Part shown: positions 53,921 to 64,000 of the stretch, piece after piece
How the letters are laid out: each line of letters begins with the position of its first letter
Numbering within the stretch: the first letter of the stretch is position 1
Assembly (NCBI GenBank): GCA_029449245.1
Contig: JANATF010000013.1
Location: 930,001-994,000, forward strand
From: Mortierella alpina
Lineage: Eukaryota; Mortierellomycota; Mortierellomycetes; Mortierellales; Mortierellaceae
Direction of reading: 5' to 3'
Length of the DNA stretch: 64,000 bases
Notes under the pieces: generated by a model
What the model was told of the DNA's origin: nothing
The model's database searches: none
The model's input: only the letters and a program-made list of their open reading frames with translations
Translations under genes and position numbers: made by a program

Positions 53921-55267
53921 TCAAGTTCCACGTTCCTTTAATTTTTCTAGCGCATGCCCCAGTTCGGTCTCGAGATGGGCTATATGGAGTCGCTGAGTCT
54001 CATTAACGGTCTTCAGGTGCGCTTGTTCCGTCTCCAGGACCAAAACTCTTTTTTGCAGCTCCCAGTTGGCGTGCTCCAAGTCTTTGGCCCGAGTCCTCTC
54101 AGCCTCGAGGATCATGACTTTCTTAGCCCTCGACCGACGTGCCGCCAACGTGTTTTTGAACCGTTTGATCGATAACTCGTCATCTCCTTCAGGCTCCTCT
54201 AGTGGTTCTGATGCGGTAGTGCTTCGCTCCATCGAGATGTCTCCTGGCGACATTGTAGGGTCGATGTGGCTGCGGGCATCATGGGCCGAGGGAGATTCGA
54301 TCCTGCCGGGACCTTGAATGTTAATGTGTTCTCTTCCGGATGCCTCTGGTCTGGAATTAGAGCGTTGTCGGGCTCTTTTCCGAGCCGTGGCTGCTTCCTG
54401 CTCCTGAGGAGATAATCCTCGTATGGGTCGGGAAATAGGCTGACGTAGATCAGAATGGCAGGGAGACGACGGAGAACTGTTATGTCGGTTCTGTAACGTA
54501 GCGTGCGCGTCCTCCTGTTGTTGTTCAACCTTGACTTTACTTGCTTCTGGATGCTGATGTGCTTTGTGGCCACTGTCAAGGCATGGCCGTAGTTCCAAAG
54601 ATATCTGCCTCTCTGGGGTACGCTCCTGTGAATAGGGGTGGTATGGATGGCGATGCTGATGGTGCCGGGTATCTGCCTGTGCTGTACTGTCCTCCTCATC
54701 CTCTGCTCGCTGCAGCTGCAGCTGCGGTGACGGATCCCTCGAGTCCCCTTGCTGGTTCAGTGCGATAAGCATCCTGGCGGCCATAGAGCGATCCAAATGC
54801 GACGCGTCCAGAGGTGGCGTGGACTCTGGCGGTGAGCGGGCTCGAGGTGGTTGGGCCGAGTAAGAGGCCAATGACTTTGTGTTCCCAGGTATGCAAGCAT
54901 GGTCATGATCTGTATTATGAGTCAGGTGTAGCGGCAAGGCGGCCGTTTTCGAATTTTCTTTGCGATCACGGACAAACGAGGGCTGCTCCTGAGCGGGGCT
55001 CTTGGGAGCGAGATGGTGCGGTAGCTCAGACAACCAATGCTCTAGCGCGGCCTCGACCTCCGGGCTGGCGTACGACTTTGATGCGCGAGGTTCGTTGCTG
55101 ATGCGTCCTAGCCGTCCTTGCAGCTGGGCTTGAAGTGTCTGGCTGCTGTGGGGGATAGATGAGGCAGGAGAGGCGGTGGGTGTGGCGAGCGAGGCCCTGG
55201 GGGTGGGCGAGACGGAAGACTGGGGGGATGATGGCAGCTCTGGGGGCGAGACATGTCTCTGGGCCAT
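53921..55267 (-). CDS. bZIP transcription factor, Gcn4/CpcA-like basic region
   Basis: A single-exon gene of 448 residues. The first ~350 residues are disordered, rich in S, P, Q and H, with acidic patches that could serve as activation regions. At about residues 370-440 lies a bZIP: basic region KRFKNTLAARRSRAKK with the N-x(2)-AA-x(2)-S-R signature, then a leucine zipper continuing to the C-terminus (ILEAERTRAKDLEHANWELQ). The basic region resembles Gcn4/CpcA, the amino-acid starvation activators; that assignment is by resemblance only. It is divergent from the solute-binding protein gene, with a ~660-bp shared upstream region. Confidence 0.85.
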   Translation of the reverse strand: MAQRHVSPPELPSSPQSSVSPTPRASLATPTASPASSIPHSSQTLQAQLQGRLGRISNEPRASKSYASPEVEAALEHWLSELPHHLAPKSPAQEQPSFVRDRKENSKTAALPLHLTHNTDHDHACIPGNTKSLASYSAQPPRARSPPESTPPLDASHLDRSMAARMLIALNQQGDSRDPSPQLQLQRAEDEEDSTAQADTRHHQHRHPYHPYSQERTPERQISLELRPCLDSGHKAHQHPEASKVKVEQQQEDAHATLQNRHNSSPSSPCHSDLRQPISRPIRGLSPQEQEAATARKRARQRSNSRPEASGREHINIQGPGRIESPSAHDARSHIDPTMSPGDISMERSTTASEPLEEPEGDDELSIKRFKNTLAARRSRAKKVMILEAERTRAKDLEHANWELQKRVLVLETEQAHLKTVNETQRLHIAHLETELGHALEKLKERGT

Positions 55268-55929
55268 GGTGGATGTGCAGTGCTTTGAGCAGCAGGGATG
55301 GAAGGGGCAAGCGAGTGGTGCCTGACTGTCGCTTGGCTGAGTGATCCGCTCCTCACTGTCCGCGGTCTACCGCATCTGCGTCTGCTGCGTGTCGGATGCA
55401 AAGGAGTGTGATTGCTGGCCGCTGCTTGCCGGGTGTTGAGGGATGCCGAATGAAGCGTCTTCGGAGGAGAGCTGAGCGCAGGACGGAAGGGTGTGGATGG
55501 ATGGCGAATGTAAAATCAACGAGCAACGGGCTCGAGCAGTGTCCCTCTGTCCTCCGAGGAAATACGTACTTTGCGAGGCGATAAGGGGCTTCGCGATGAT
55601 TGAAGGCCATTCATGGCGCACATCACCATCCACCACCCTGCACCACGCACCACGCTTATCCAAAAGCATCTCTCTCCAAGGACAAAGGTAACACAGATTG
55701 CCCGCTTGGTTCCGTAATTTGTGCCTCCCATTATCTTTTTTTCAATCAGTGGATTGGCTGCTGGTGACTTGACTACAGCTGTGCTGGTTCGAAAAGCGGT
55801 CGAGCCCATATGAACCTCCAAGTTGAACGGCGGGAAGATTCCCCTGATTGTTAGTCAGCCGACGCGTTCATGAGAGAGCCTTTCAACGTGTCTTTCACTC
55901 TTCCCAATCGTAATAGAAGCATACACATC
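55268..55929. promoter_or_regulatory. Divergent promoter region, bZIP / solute-binding protein
   Basis: 662 bp between two divergent start codons. No gene is supported; overlapping frames on both strands look spurious. No TATA box stands out. Confidence 0.35.
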
Positions 55930-57284
55930 ATGGCAACAGACTCGGCATGCTCTCTCAAGATCGCAGTCGTCGGTGAGCATTCATCCAATCAATGCCCACA
56001 GCGGAACAACGTTCTGAGGATGACTCACCTGCACCTTGTCACGCGTTAGGTGGGCCTCAGTACGATCGTCTCTATGAGAGACTGGCACTTTTCGAGCAGG
56101 AGACAGGACACCGCGTCGAAATTGTCTTCAAAGGATCCCACCCAGAGCTCAACGATTATCTAGCGACCACCTTTGCATCGTATGGATCCTCGAACTCGCA
56201 CCCAGAATTGGATCTCGTGTCCACGCATATCAAGTACGCGCCCTCGCAGGCCCACTTTCTCCAACAGCTCGATGAAACGATGGTTACGGAACAAGAGCGG
56301 ACTGCCTTCTTGCCTGCAGCCTTGGAGGCATCCAAGATCCAGGGTACGCTGATGCAGCTCCCGCGTATGGTCGATAGCAGGGTACTGTTCTACAGAGATG
56401 ATGTGTTTGAAAGGCTGGGATTGCAACCTCCAGCGACATGGAGGGACCTCCTGCACTGTGCCAGCATGATCCACAAAGCGAATCTGCCTACAACATCGGA
56501 TCCAGACAGCAAGGTCATGCAGGGCTACGTTTTTCCGGGAAAGCTCTCCGGCCTCTTTGGAACATTTTATGAGCTGGCAATGATGGAGATGCAACAGGGC
56601 GAGGCGCTGTTTGACAGAAAAGACAGACCTGTGTTTGAAGAGGCCGTTGTGGCAGAGGTTCTCAGGTACATGCGCGAGCTGGTTTCGTCTGGTGCAGTGC
56701 CACAAGACCTTGAAGATTATTACTTTGATGAGGTCTCGGCCCTGTTTGCAGAGGGCAAGGTCGCCATGGTCGCAGACTGGCCCTCATTTTACAAGGAGAT
56801 GAAGCGAGCGTTGAAGCACCAGCCTGGAGCAAGAATCAAGGTGATGCAGTACCCCGTAGGTGCGAATGGGAAGCGATCAGCCTATTCGGGTATGCACTCG
56901 TTTGCGATCCCCAAGAGTTGTCGATACCCCAAGCAAGCTTTGCTGCTACTAAAGTTTTTGGTGCGGGATGATCAGCAATGGGTCGAGGCTTCAGAGTCAG
57001 GCAGCTTCCCAACCAAGAAATCAGTTCTCCAAAGACTGGTCGAGGAGACAGAAGCAAGGACAGGGGATGTGGGTGACAAGGACGCGACATTGGATAGTGA
57101 GCGACTAAGATGCCTAGAGGCGACTGTTCAGCACGACATGGCCATGTTCCCGCACCTGATCTCGTATCCTGAGTTAGAAGATGCACTTTACCTGATGATC
57201 CAAGACGCGATGATGGGGCGCGTTACTCCAGAGGAGGCTGCGCGGAGTATGAGAGTGAAGGCGATGCAATTGGCACAACAATAA
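55930..57284 (+). CDS. Bacterial-type family 1 extracellular solute-binding protein, cytosolic form
   Basis: In bacteria this family captures sugars outside the cell for ABC importers. Exons 55930-55972 and 56050-57284 fit in phase: 425 residues. The start follows the family pattern: strand LKIAVVGGPQYD, then YERLALFEQETGHRVEIVF, then a lobe-2 segment with a substrate-facing region (MQLPRMVDSRVLFYRDDVFE, GLQPPATWRDLL). Later come the hinge-like GKVAMVADWPSFY and the SGMHSFAIPKSCRYPKQAL motif. There is no signal peptide or lipobox, so it should stay in the cytosol, where it cannot serve an importer. The intron argues against bacterial contamination. Probable old transfer from bacteria; its present role is unknown. 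Confidence 0.8.
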
Positions 57285-58426
57285 AATAAAAATCGTCTCA
57301 CAGAAGGCGTGGAGCAATAGGGGGCTATGATCTCGCACTTGCTGCAACCATTGATCATCTTTTTTTAGGGAAGTACAAGTTCTATATTGGGCCCTGCCAC
57401 TGTGAGAGTATCGTGCTCATGTGTCGAGCTATACGTAGGCAAAGAAAAAGGACCAGACGAGAATGCTGGCTATCTATTGAATGCGCATTGTATTACTGAA
57501 AGTACAATTATTTTTAGGTGCAGAGCGGCGGGTCAAATGTGCACTATACAGTACATGTATGTACTGTCGTGTCGCCGACCAGAGTTCTGCTCATCTGCGA
57601 GCTGGCGAGTTCTGGTTCTTTGACAAGAGGCGCGTTTCACCGTTCTTTGCTTTGCAGCATCCATTATATTCAAGTTACGAGTGAGCGGGCAAGCGAGCAG
57701 ACGAGAAATGAAGCACGGAAGCAAGAAGCAAGGATGCTTGGCAAAAGCAGGCAAAACGAGGACCAGGATGGCAAGATGCGACGGAGGACAGAGAGTTTCC
57801 CCGTGCAGTCCATGTGGATCATATCTCGACGGAATCTAAAAATAAGAACAATGCCTATTTTAAGTCGGCCATGAAGGGCGTCAAATACGTTTTTTATTTG
57901 TGTTCTCCCACTGACAGCGCATGGCCAGCCAGTCAGCGCGTGCGAGGAGAGTGTGATGTTCCAGGGGAACACCGGCCGACAGCGCCAACGGGTTGCAGAG
58001 GCCATGGGTGCCATGCCCTTTGTCCTCTTGTCCTCCACTTTGATCTCTCTTCTCATACTTTCTCGCTGTCGCTTTTGTCCTCGCTTTTGTTCGCTCCTCG
58101 CCCCTCGCTCCTCTGCCATCATCATCCGTTCCTGGCCCCTATTGTTTTCCCAATTTCATATTGATACTCCACCTGTCCCGCGTGTGTGAAACGGACATCG
58201 AGACACGGCACTCGGCACTCGACTAGCGAAAGGAGAGTCTCCACCCCACTGTCATTCCCTTCCGTCCTTTCAATCTTTCTTCCTCTCATTCTTCTTCCAT
58301 TCGCTGCCTCCTCTCTTCATTGCCTCTTTACTTTCTCTCCCCTTTGTTTGAGCTCCTCCTCTTGCCTGCTCTCTTTTGTTTGCTGTCCCTTTTCACACGC
58401 GCGAGATTGAGCTCTCGACATCAAAG
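57285..58426 (+). promoter_or_regulatory. Intergenic region and chitin synthase promoter
   Basis: 1.14 kb without a supported gene. From about 58010 to the ATG the sequence is strongly CT-rich, as upstream of other genes here. Short plus and minus frames have no domains. Confidence 0.4.
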
Positions 58427-61400
58427 ATGCTTCCAGCCCACGATCTGGTCGCACTGGCCAGGCAGGACAACCCTAATGATGAGCCCCCAACCCAGGAGAC
58501 AATCTTCAACGTCCTGACAAGGCGCCATCAGCTCGGCATGCCCTACACCCGCATAGGCTCATCCACCCTCGTCGTCATGAACCCCAACCAGCCCTTGAAT
58601 ATCTATTCTGAGGTCAATGCACAGCTCTATCTCGATCCGACCGGCAACGACACTAGCAACAACCAGAACAACAGCAACAACAACAATACCACATCTGCGG
58701 GCACCTCCTCGCTAGAGCCCCATGTGTTCGAGCTGGCCAGTACCATGTATTTCCACATGCGAAGGACAGAGCTCGACCAAGGCGTTGTCCTCAGGTACCG
58801 TGGCCAAACTACATTGATATGATAAGAAATGAAACTAGTGGCACCAATCCCCTGCAGGTGCGGTTCACCCGACCGTTGGGAATCAGGAGATCAATCAAAA
58901 AAGCGAGAGCAAAAGGACATGGGTGTTATTGTATATTACGGGACAGCTCCAACAAGACTTCCGCCCCTGTTTGTACCCGTTACGAGGACATGTTTACCTT
59001 GCAACGATCTGCAGAGCCGGTGGAGAAAAAAAAAAAAGGCAGTGAAGACTAGGTTTAATAACCGACTGAATCTCAATTTAACGCCATTTCCCCCGCTCCT
59101 TTTTTTCCGCTCGCCCTACTGCTTTTTAGTGGCCTTTCGGGATCCGGAAAGACGGCTTCGCAGCGCCATCTTGTCCACCAGTTGATCCGTCTGGGAACTA
59201 AAAGCGGCTCGAGTTCCAAGATTGGCTCGCAGATCATAGCCTCGGGCGACATTCTGGAGGCCTTTGGTAGTTGCCACTCAGACCATGGACCCAATGCCTC
59301 CAACCACTCTCTTTATCTCGAGTTGCAGTACAAGGCACGCGGCAGGCTCTTTGGAGCTAAGCTGTTGCCGTTTATGCTGAATCAGGACATGGTCACCAAC
59401 GCACAGAGCCCCCTGGGTTCATACCAAATCTTTTACACTATGTTCAGGGACATCTCGAGTGACGATCGGAGGCGCCTTCGGCTTGGCAACAACATCGCAG
59501 ATTATCCCTATTTACCTTACCATCAGCACATGGAGCGAGCAAACACAAACCGAGACATCACTTCAGCTTTTTCTGCCATGGGTCTCAAGTCAAAGTCGAT
59601 TTCGCAGGTTTGGCAGTTGCTGGCCGCGATTTTGCACTTGGGCAGGATAGATTTTGTGGACTCAACCCAAGATCCATCGCTCATGGCAACGGTCCCGAGG
59701 CAAAAGCAAATCTTTGACCTTGTCGCAGACCTTCTTGGGGTTGAAGGAGGTAATGTGACGCACCTCCCTACTGTATGCTGGGTCTACCAAATGTGGTAGT
59801 TTGTCTCTCATATGTTACTTATCGTCCCACCTTGGCTTGTTTTAAACAGATGCACTTCAACAGGCACTTTCTTACAAGCGCAAAATGATTGCTGGAGACA
59901 TGTGCACAGTCATCCTGGACTCGGATTCGGCTAAAAAACAATGCCACAGTCTTGCTCGTGGACTCTACAGCCTCCTGTTCACATACATGGTCGAGGCCAT
60001 GAACAAGCAGATGTGCCGTCGCCAAGAGGACCAAGTTTCTTTCATCGGTATCCTGGACATTCCCGGATTCGACAGCCGCTCGCCCACAGGTTTCGAAAAC
60101 TTTTGCACCAACTTTTCCAACGAAGCCATTCAGACATTCCTGCAGCAAAAACTCTTTGTTGAGGATATTCAGGTCATGTCTGCAGATGGTCTGCAGGTGA
60201 TTGAGCCTCAACTGAACGAGCGCAGCCAGACCACTATAGATTTGCTGTGTGGTCTAGACTCGCTGACGGATGGCTCACCGCGAGGACTGGTCCGTTTTCT
60301 GCATGACGCGACATTGAAGGCTGGCAAGCAATCAGGCGATGCGGAGTCAAGTTCCATGCTCCCTGGCCTAAATCGGACCTTCCAATCCAACACTTCGTTT
60401 ATCAGCGGATCGACTTACGCATCATCCTTCGGTGTTCGTCATTATGCCGGTGATGTGCACTACAATCTCGACAGCTTCTTTGTCAAGAATCAGGATATCC
60501 TCTCGCCAGACTTCATTTCACTCTTCCAGACCTCCGACAGCGCCTTTATGATCCAATTGCTCGAGTCCAACCCTGCGCTGGTGATGGAGAGCCATCCACG
60601 ATCCAAAGAAACGATCGTCAAGGCGCAGCTGTCGACCATTCCCTTGCGCCAACCCAGTGTGAGAAAGTCAAAGTCCAAGAAGGTGAAGGCACAGCCCCAG
60701 CAAGCTAGGAGGAAAGGAAGGAATCTGAACGCCGTATCAACAGTCATCAAGCAGCTGCATTCGACCATTCGGGATATCTGCACATCTTTGGACGGCACAC
60801 AGATTTATAATATTATTCACATTCGACCCAACAACAGGATGCTAGAGGGCCTCCTGGAGTGTGACCCCGTGGTGATTCGGTCCCAGATTGAAGCCTTCGA
60901 ACTAGGAAACCTGGTTCAGTCCAAATTGCGGGCCGACTACTGTGTCTCTTTCGATCATTCGACGTTCTTGCAGCGGTACAATGTTCTGTTTGAGAGAAAA
61001 GGCCTCGTCGTTGACAGGACGGGATCCGAGTTAGAGCAGTGTAAATCCGCGGCAGAACTCCTGGGTTGGGACGTACGAGATGGTGCTATCGGAAGTGAAT
61101 ACGTCTGGATTGCCTACCAGGCGTGGAGGGCGCTCGAGGAGGGCTGCATGATGGTTGAGAAAACCGAGGGCGGATTTGTCGCGTTTGAGGCAGATGCTGA
61201 TGAGCAGAGGGAGTTTTCAAACTTTATCTCCCCACCTGAACAGAGTCACCAACAACGCACCAAGGATGAGCCGACCGTGAACACCCAGCTTTTGACAAAT
61301 TATCGTAATAGGGCTCATTCGGATGCTTCGGACGCTTCTGATGGCCAAGCGTACCCAGCCGCTGCACATACCGCTGGGTTTGAGTCCGGGTTTACTGGAT

Positions 61401-64000
61401 ATGACTCAAACTATAGCCACTATGCACGTGAGCCCGAGTCCCCTATCTCGGATATCAAGACCATTGGCACTCCTGCGTCTGAAAGTGAGAGGTAAACTCA
61501 TAATATCTGTCGTCATTTGCAGTTTTTTTACACGATGGACATTTCAAAGCAGATGTTCCTTACTGATAACTCAATTCTCGCGATTGATCAATTTTCAATG
61601 CAGGCAACTCATGTTCCACAACTACGACAAAGGTGCATCCGAGGTCAAGCGGAAGCCCACTCTCATCAGACGTCGCACTACCAAGGCGGATGAATCCGTG
61701 CAGCCTCCCAAGGCAAAGACCAAGAGCCGTCGTTTTTGGGTGGGGTTTGTCTGGATGAACACGTTTTGGATTCCCTCCTTCTTCCTGAGTGCCTGCGGAC
61801 GGATGAAGCGCCCAGATGTCCAAATGGCCTGGCGCGAGAAGGTGACGCTTTGCTTGATTGTCTTTTGGCTGTCGGCGTTCATTATCTTCTTCATCATTGG
61901 TCTACCTAAAGTGGTCTGTCCCCTGTTCAAGGAGATGTACACACTCGAGAATGTCCAACAACACGTCACCGACGTCGATTTCTGGGTGGCCATACGCGGA
62001 GTTGTCTACGACATCACCAAGTTTGCAAAGTCTGATCACTCTGGGGCCAACTCCGGCAGTTATTCTTCACAACAAAGTTTCATGCTGGAGCTTGCAGGAC
62101 AAGAGCTGACGCCATTGTTCCCGGTGGATCTGAGATGGGCCTGTCCCAACTTGGTGCAGGATTCGATGCTGATGACCCCGGTGCCTCCTGCTTATAACGG
62201 TTATATGCCCCCTCACGGCCCTTCGGATCGCAGCGTCTCCGCCCTCCCGTGGTACAGCGACACAGAGTATTATCAGAACACCATTGTTCCAAAGCTGAAT
62301 CCCATGAAAAAAGGCATCGTCGCGATAGATATGACGCAATTCAGCAACCAGTCGTTATCCACGAAGTGGGCCAAGATTAACGGCAAGGTCTATGATTTGA
62401 CGGTCTACCTGCAGAACGTGAGTCCACCGCCCTCCGCTCCCGCCCATCCGTCATTCAGACCGTTCCTGGACAAAGCCGTCGAGGACTTGTTCAAGAACGA
62501 ATATGGCACGGATATCACCAAGCAGTTCAAGGCACTACCCAAGAGAGTACAGGATGACACACTTATCTGCCTTGATCGAGCCTTCTATGCAGGTATTCTG
62601 GACGACCGCCAGACAGCGCGCTGTCAGCTTGGTAACTGGATCCTGCTCGGAGCATCGGCATTGATGGGTGGAGTTATCTTGATCAAGTTTTTGGCTGCAC
62701 TGCAGTTAACTTCGAAGCGCGAGCCGATCCGCTACGACAAGTTTGTCATCTGTCAAGTACCTTGTTACACGGAAGGCGAGGAATCGCTGCAAAAGACTCT
62801 ACGATCTCTTGCAGCCTTGGACTATGACGACAAGCGGAAGCTGCTGCTTGTGATTGCGGACGGAATGATTGTCGGGTCTGGAAACGACCTACCGACGCCC
62901 AAGATCGTGCTTGATACCCTGGGTTGGCAACCGACTGAGGGTATTGAGGTGGAACCGGTGACTTACAAGGCCCTGGGCATTGGTGGACAGCAACTGAACT
63001 GCTGCAAGGTGTACTCAGGCCTCTATGAGTTTGAGGGACATATGGTCCCTTACGTGGTAGTGGCTAAGGTCGGCATGCCCAATGAGACCTCTAAGCCCGG
63101 AAACCGTGGCAAGCGCGACTCGCAGCTGATTCTACTGAACTTTTTGAACAGTATTCACACTGGCAAAAAGATGTGTCCCCTGGAGCTGGAGATGTATCAT
63201 CACATGAAAAATGTTATCGGAGTGCACCCGAATCTTTATGAGGTAAGAACACAGGTGCTTACATACACCCTTTGGCATTAACATATCGATGCCCGCTTTT
63301 TGGCTCACAACCGCTTATGCTAACTGATTATTTATCTCTTGGCCTTGACTAGTACATTCTGCAAGTGGACGCCGATACCGAAGTTATGCCGGATTCGCTC
63401 AATCGACTGGTGGCGTGCATGGTGGCCGACTCGAAGGTCATTGGACTCTGCGGAGAGACCATGGTGGCGAACGAGGACCGGTCCTTCACCACTATGATTC
63501 AAGTGTATGAATACTACATCTCTCACCATCTCGCAAAGGCGTTCGAGTCGATCTTTGGTTCTGTCACCTGTCTGCCCGGTTGCTTCTCCATGTACCGCAT
63601 CCTGACCGTCGGTGGCAAGCCCTTGATCGCCGCTAGTAACATTCTCAAGGACTACTCTCACAATGATGTTGACACGCTGCACATGAAGAACTTGCTGTCT
63701 CTGGGCGAGGACCGGTACCTGACTACGTTGATGATGAAGTACTTTCCCTCCTTCAAGCTCAAGTTCACGCCCGATGCAACCTGCAAAACTGTGGCCCCAG
63801 ACAAGTGGAAGGTGCTACTGTCCCAGCGTCGAAGATGGATCAATTCGACGATCCACAATCTCGGTGAGCTCATGGTCTTATCGGAGCTGTGCGGATTCTG
63901 TTGCTTCTCGATGCGGTTCATTGTCCTAGTGGATCTACTCGGAACCTTGATCTTGCCGGCGTCCTTCGTTTATCTGGTGTACTTGATTGTGGTCGTTGCC
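58427..64000 (+). CDS. Chitin synthase with N-terminal myosin motor-like domain (partial, 3' end outside window)
   Basis: This enzyme polymerises UDP-GlcNAc into cell-wall chitin at the plasma membrane; the motor part helps deliver it to growth sites. Exons 58427-58794, 59130-59749, 59850-61491, 61604-63242 and 63353-64000 fit in phase: 1,639 residues before the window ends. The motor-like domain (about 1-720) has P-loop SGLSGSGKT and [20 protein letters not shown]. Two membrane spans follow (about 815-880), then a cytochrome-b5-like fold ([17 protein letters not shown]). After a further membrane span comes the glycosyltransferase core: [14 protein letters not shown]-type start ([12 protein letters not shown]), [24 protein letters not shown] and QRRRW. 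This matches fungal class V/VII chitin synthases. Motor motifs are degenerate relative to true myosins. Confidence 0.95.

Noticed and set aside
1-64000. Search by eye for CRISPR arrays, rRNA or tRNA genes, and bacterial operons.
   Set aside because: None seen; all repeats found are retrotransposon LTRs, short inverted repeats or simple sequence.

Overview
This window is nuclear DNA from a filamentous fungus, most likely an early-diverging Mucoromycota/Mortierella-type species. The evidence is the many short GT-AG introns, Ty3/gypsy chromoviruses with chromodomains, a chitin synthase fused to a myosin-like motor, fungal Spt8, an RGS protein with DEP-type modules, and a Fanzor gene of the kind known from such fungi. 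The taxonomic placement is inference; no rRNA or tRNA gene was seen.

Layout. 1-14290 is a pile-up of nested LTR retrotransposons. An older minus-strand Ty3 element (B; 7715-11297, with a 73-bp RT fragment at 1845-1917) was hit twice in its reverse transcriptase gene by a chromodomain element (A). The two A copies lie head to head: a minus copy (1-1844, cut by the window edge) and a complete plus copy (1918-7714) with 314-bp LTRs and a CCAAG target duplication. The plus A copy then received a solo LTR of a third family inside gag. A plus-strand 3' half-element (C; about 11342-14290) follows. 15179-17316 is SPT8 (minus), divergent from a DRS2-type lipid flippase (18097-22585, plus). 22657-28189 (minus) is a large multi-exon gene with the RuvC and zinc-finger signature of Fanzor, the eukaryotic TnpB relative. 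28190-30729 is gene-poor. Then come a 1,547-residue coiled-coil protein (30730-35667), a DEP/RGS regulator (38237-41938), a vigilin/Scp160-type KH protein (42503-46860), an F-box/LRR protein (48148-49713) and a small secreted protein (50457-50963). A decayed second Fanzor-like gene lies at about 51893-53500 (minus). It is followed by a bZIP factor (53921-55267, minus), a bacterial-type solute-binding protein (55930-57284, plus) and a myosin-motor chitin synthase that runs off the right edge (58427-64000).

Most host genes are single-copy housekeeping or regulatory genes with no operon-like relation. They touch on G-protein signalling (RGS), membrane asymmetry (flippase), wall synthesis (chitin synthase) and SAGA-dependent transcription (Spt8).

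The main interest lies in three things: the Fanzor pair, one apparently expressed-type and intron-rich and one decayed; the unusually readable molecular biology of element A, which shows a -1 frameshift signal and a Tf1-like self-primer; and a cytosolic family-1 solute-binding protein in a eukaryote. Splice sites were placed by eye from GT-AG consensus and reading phase. Where phase was checked and fits, this is stated.
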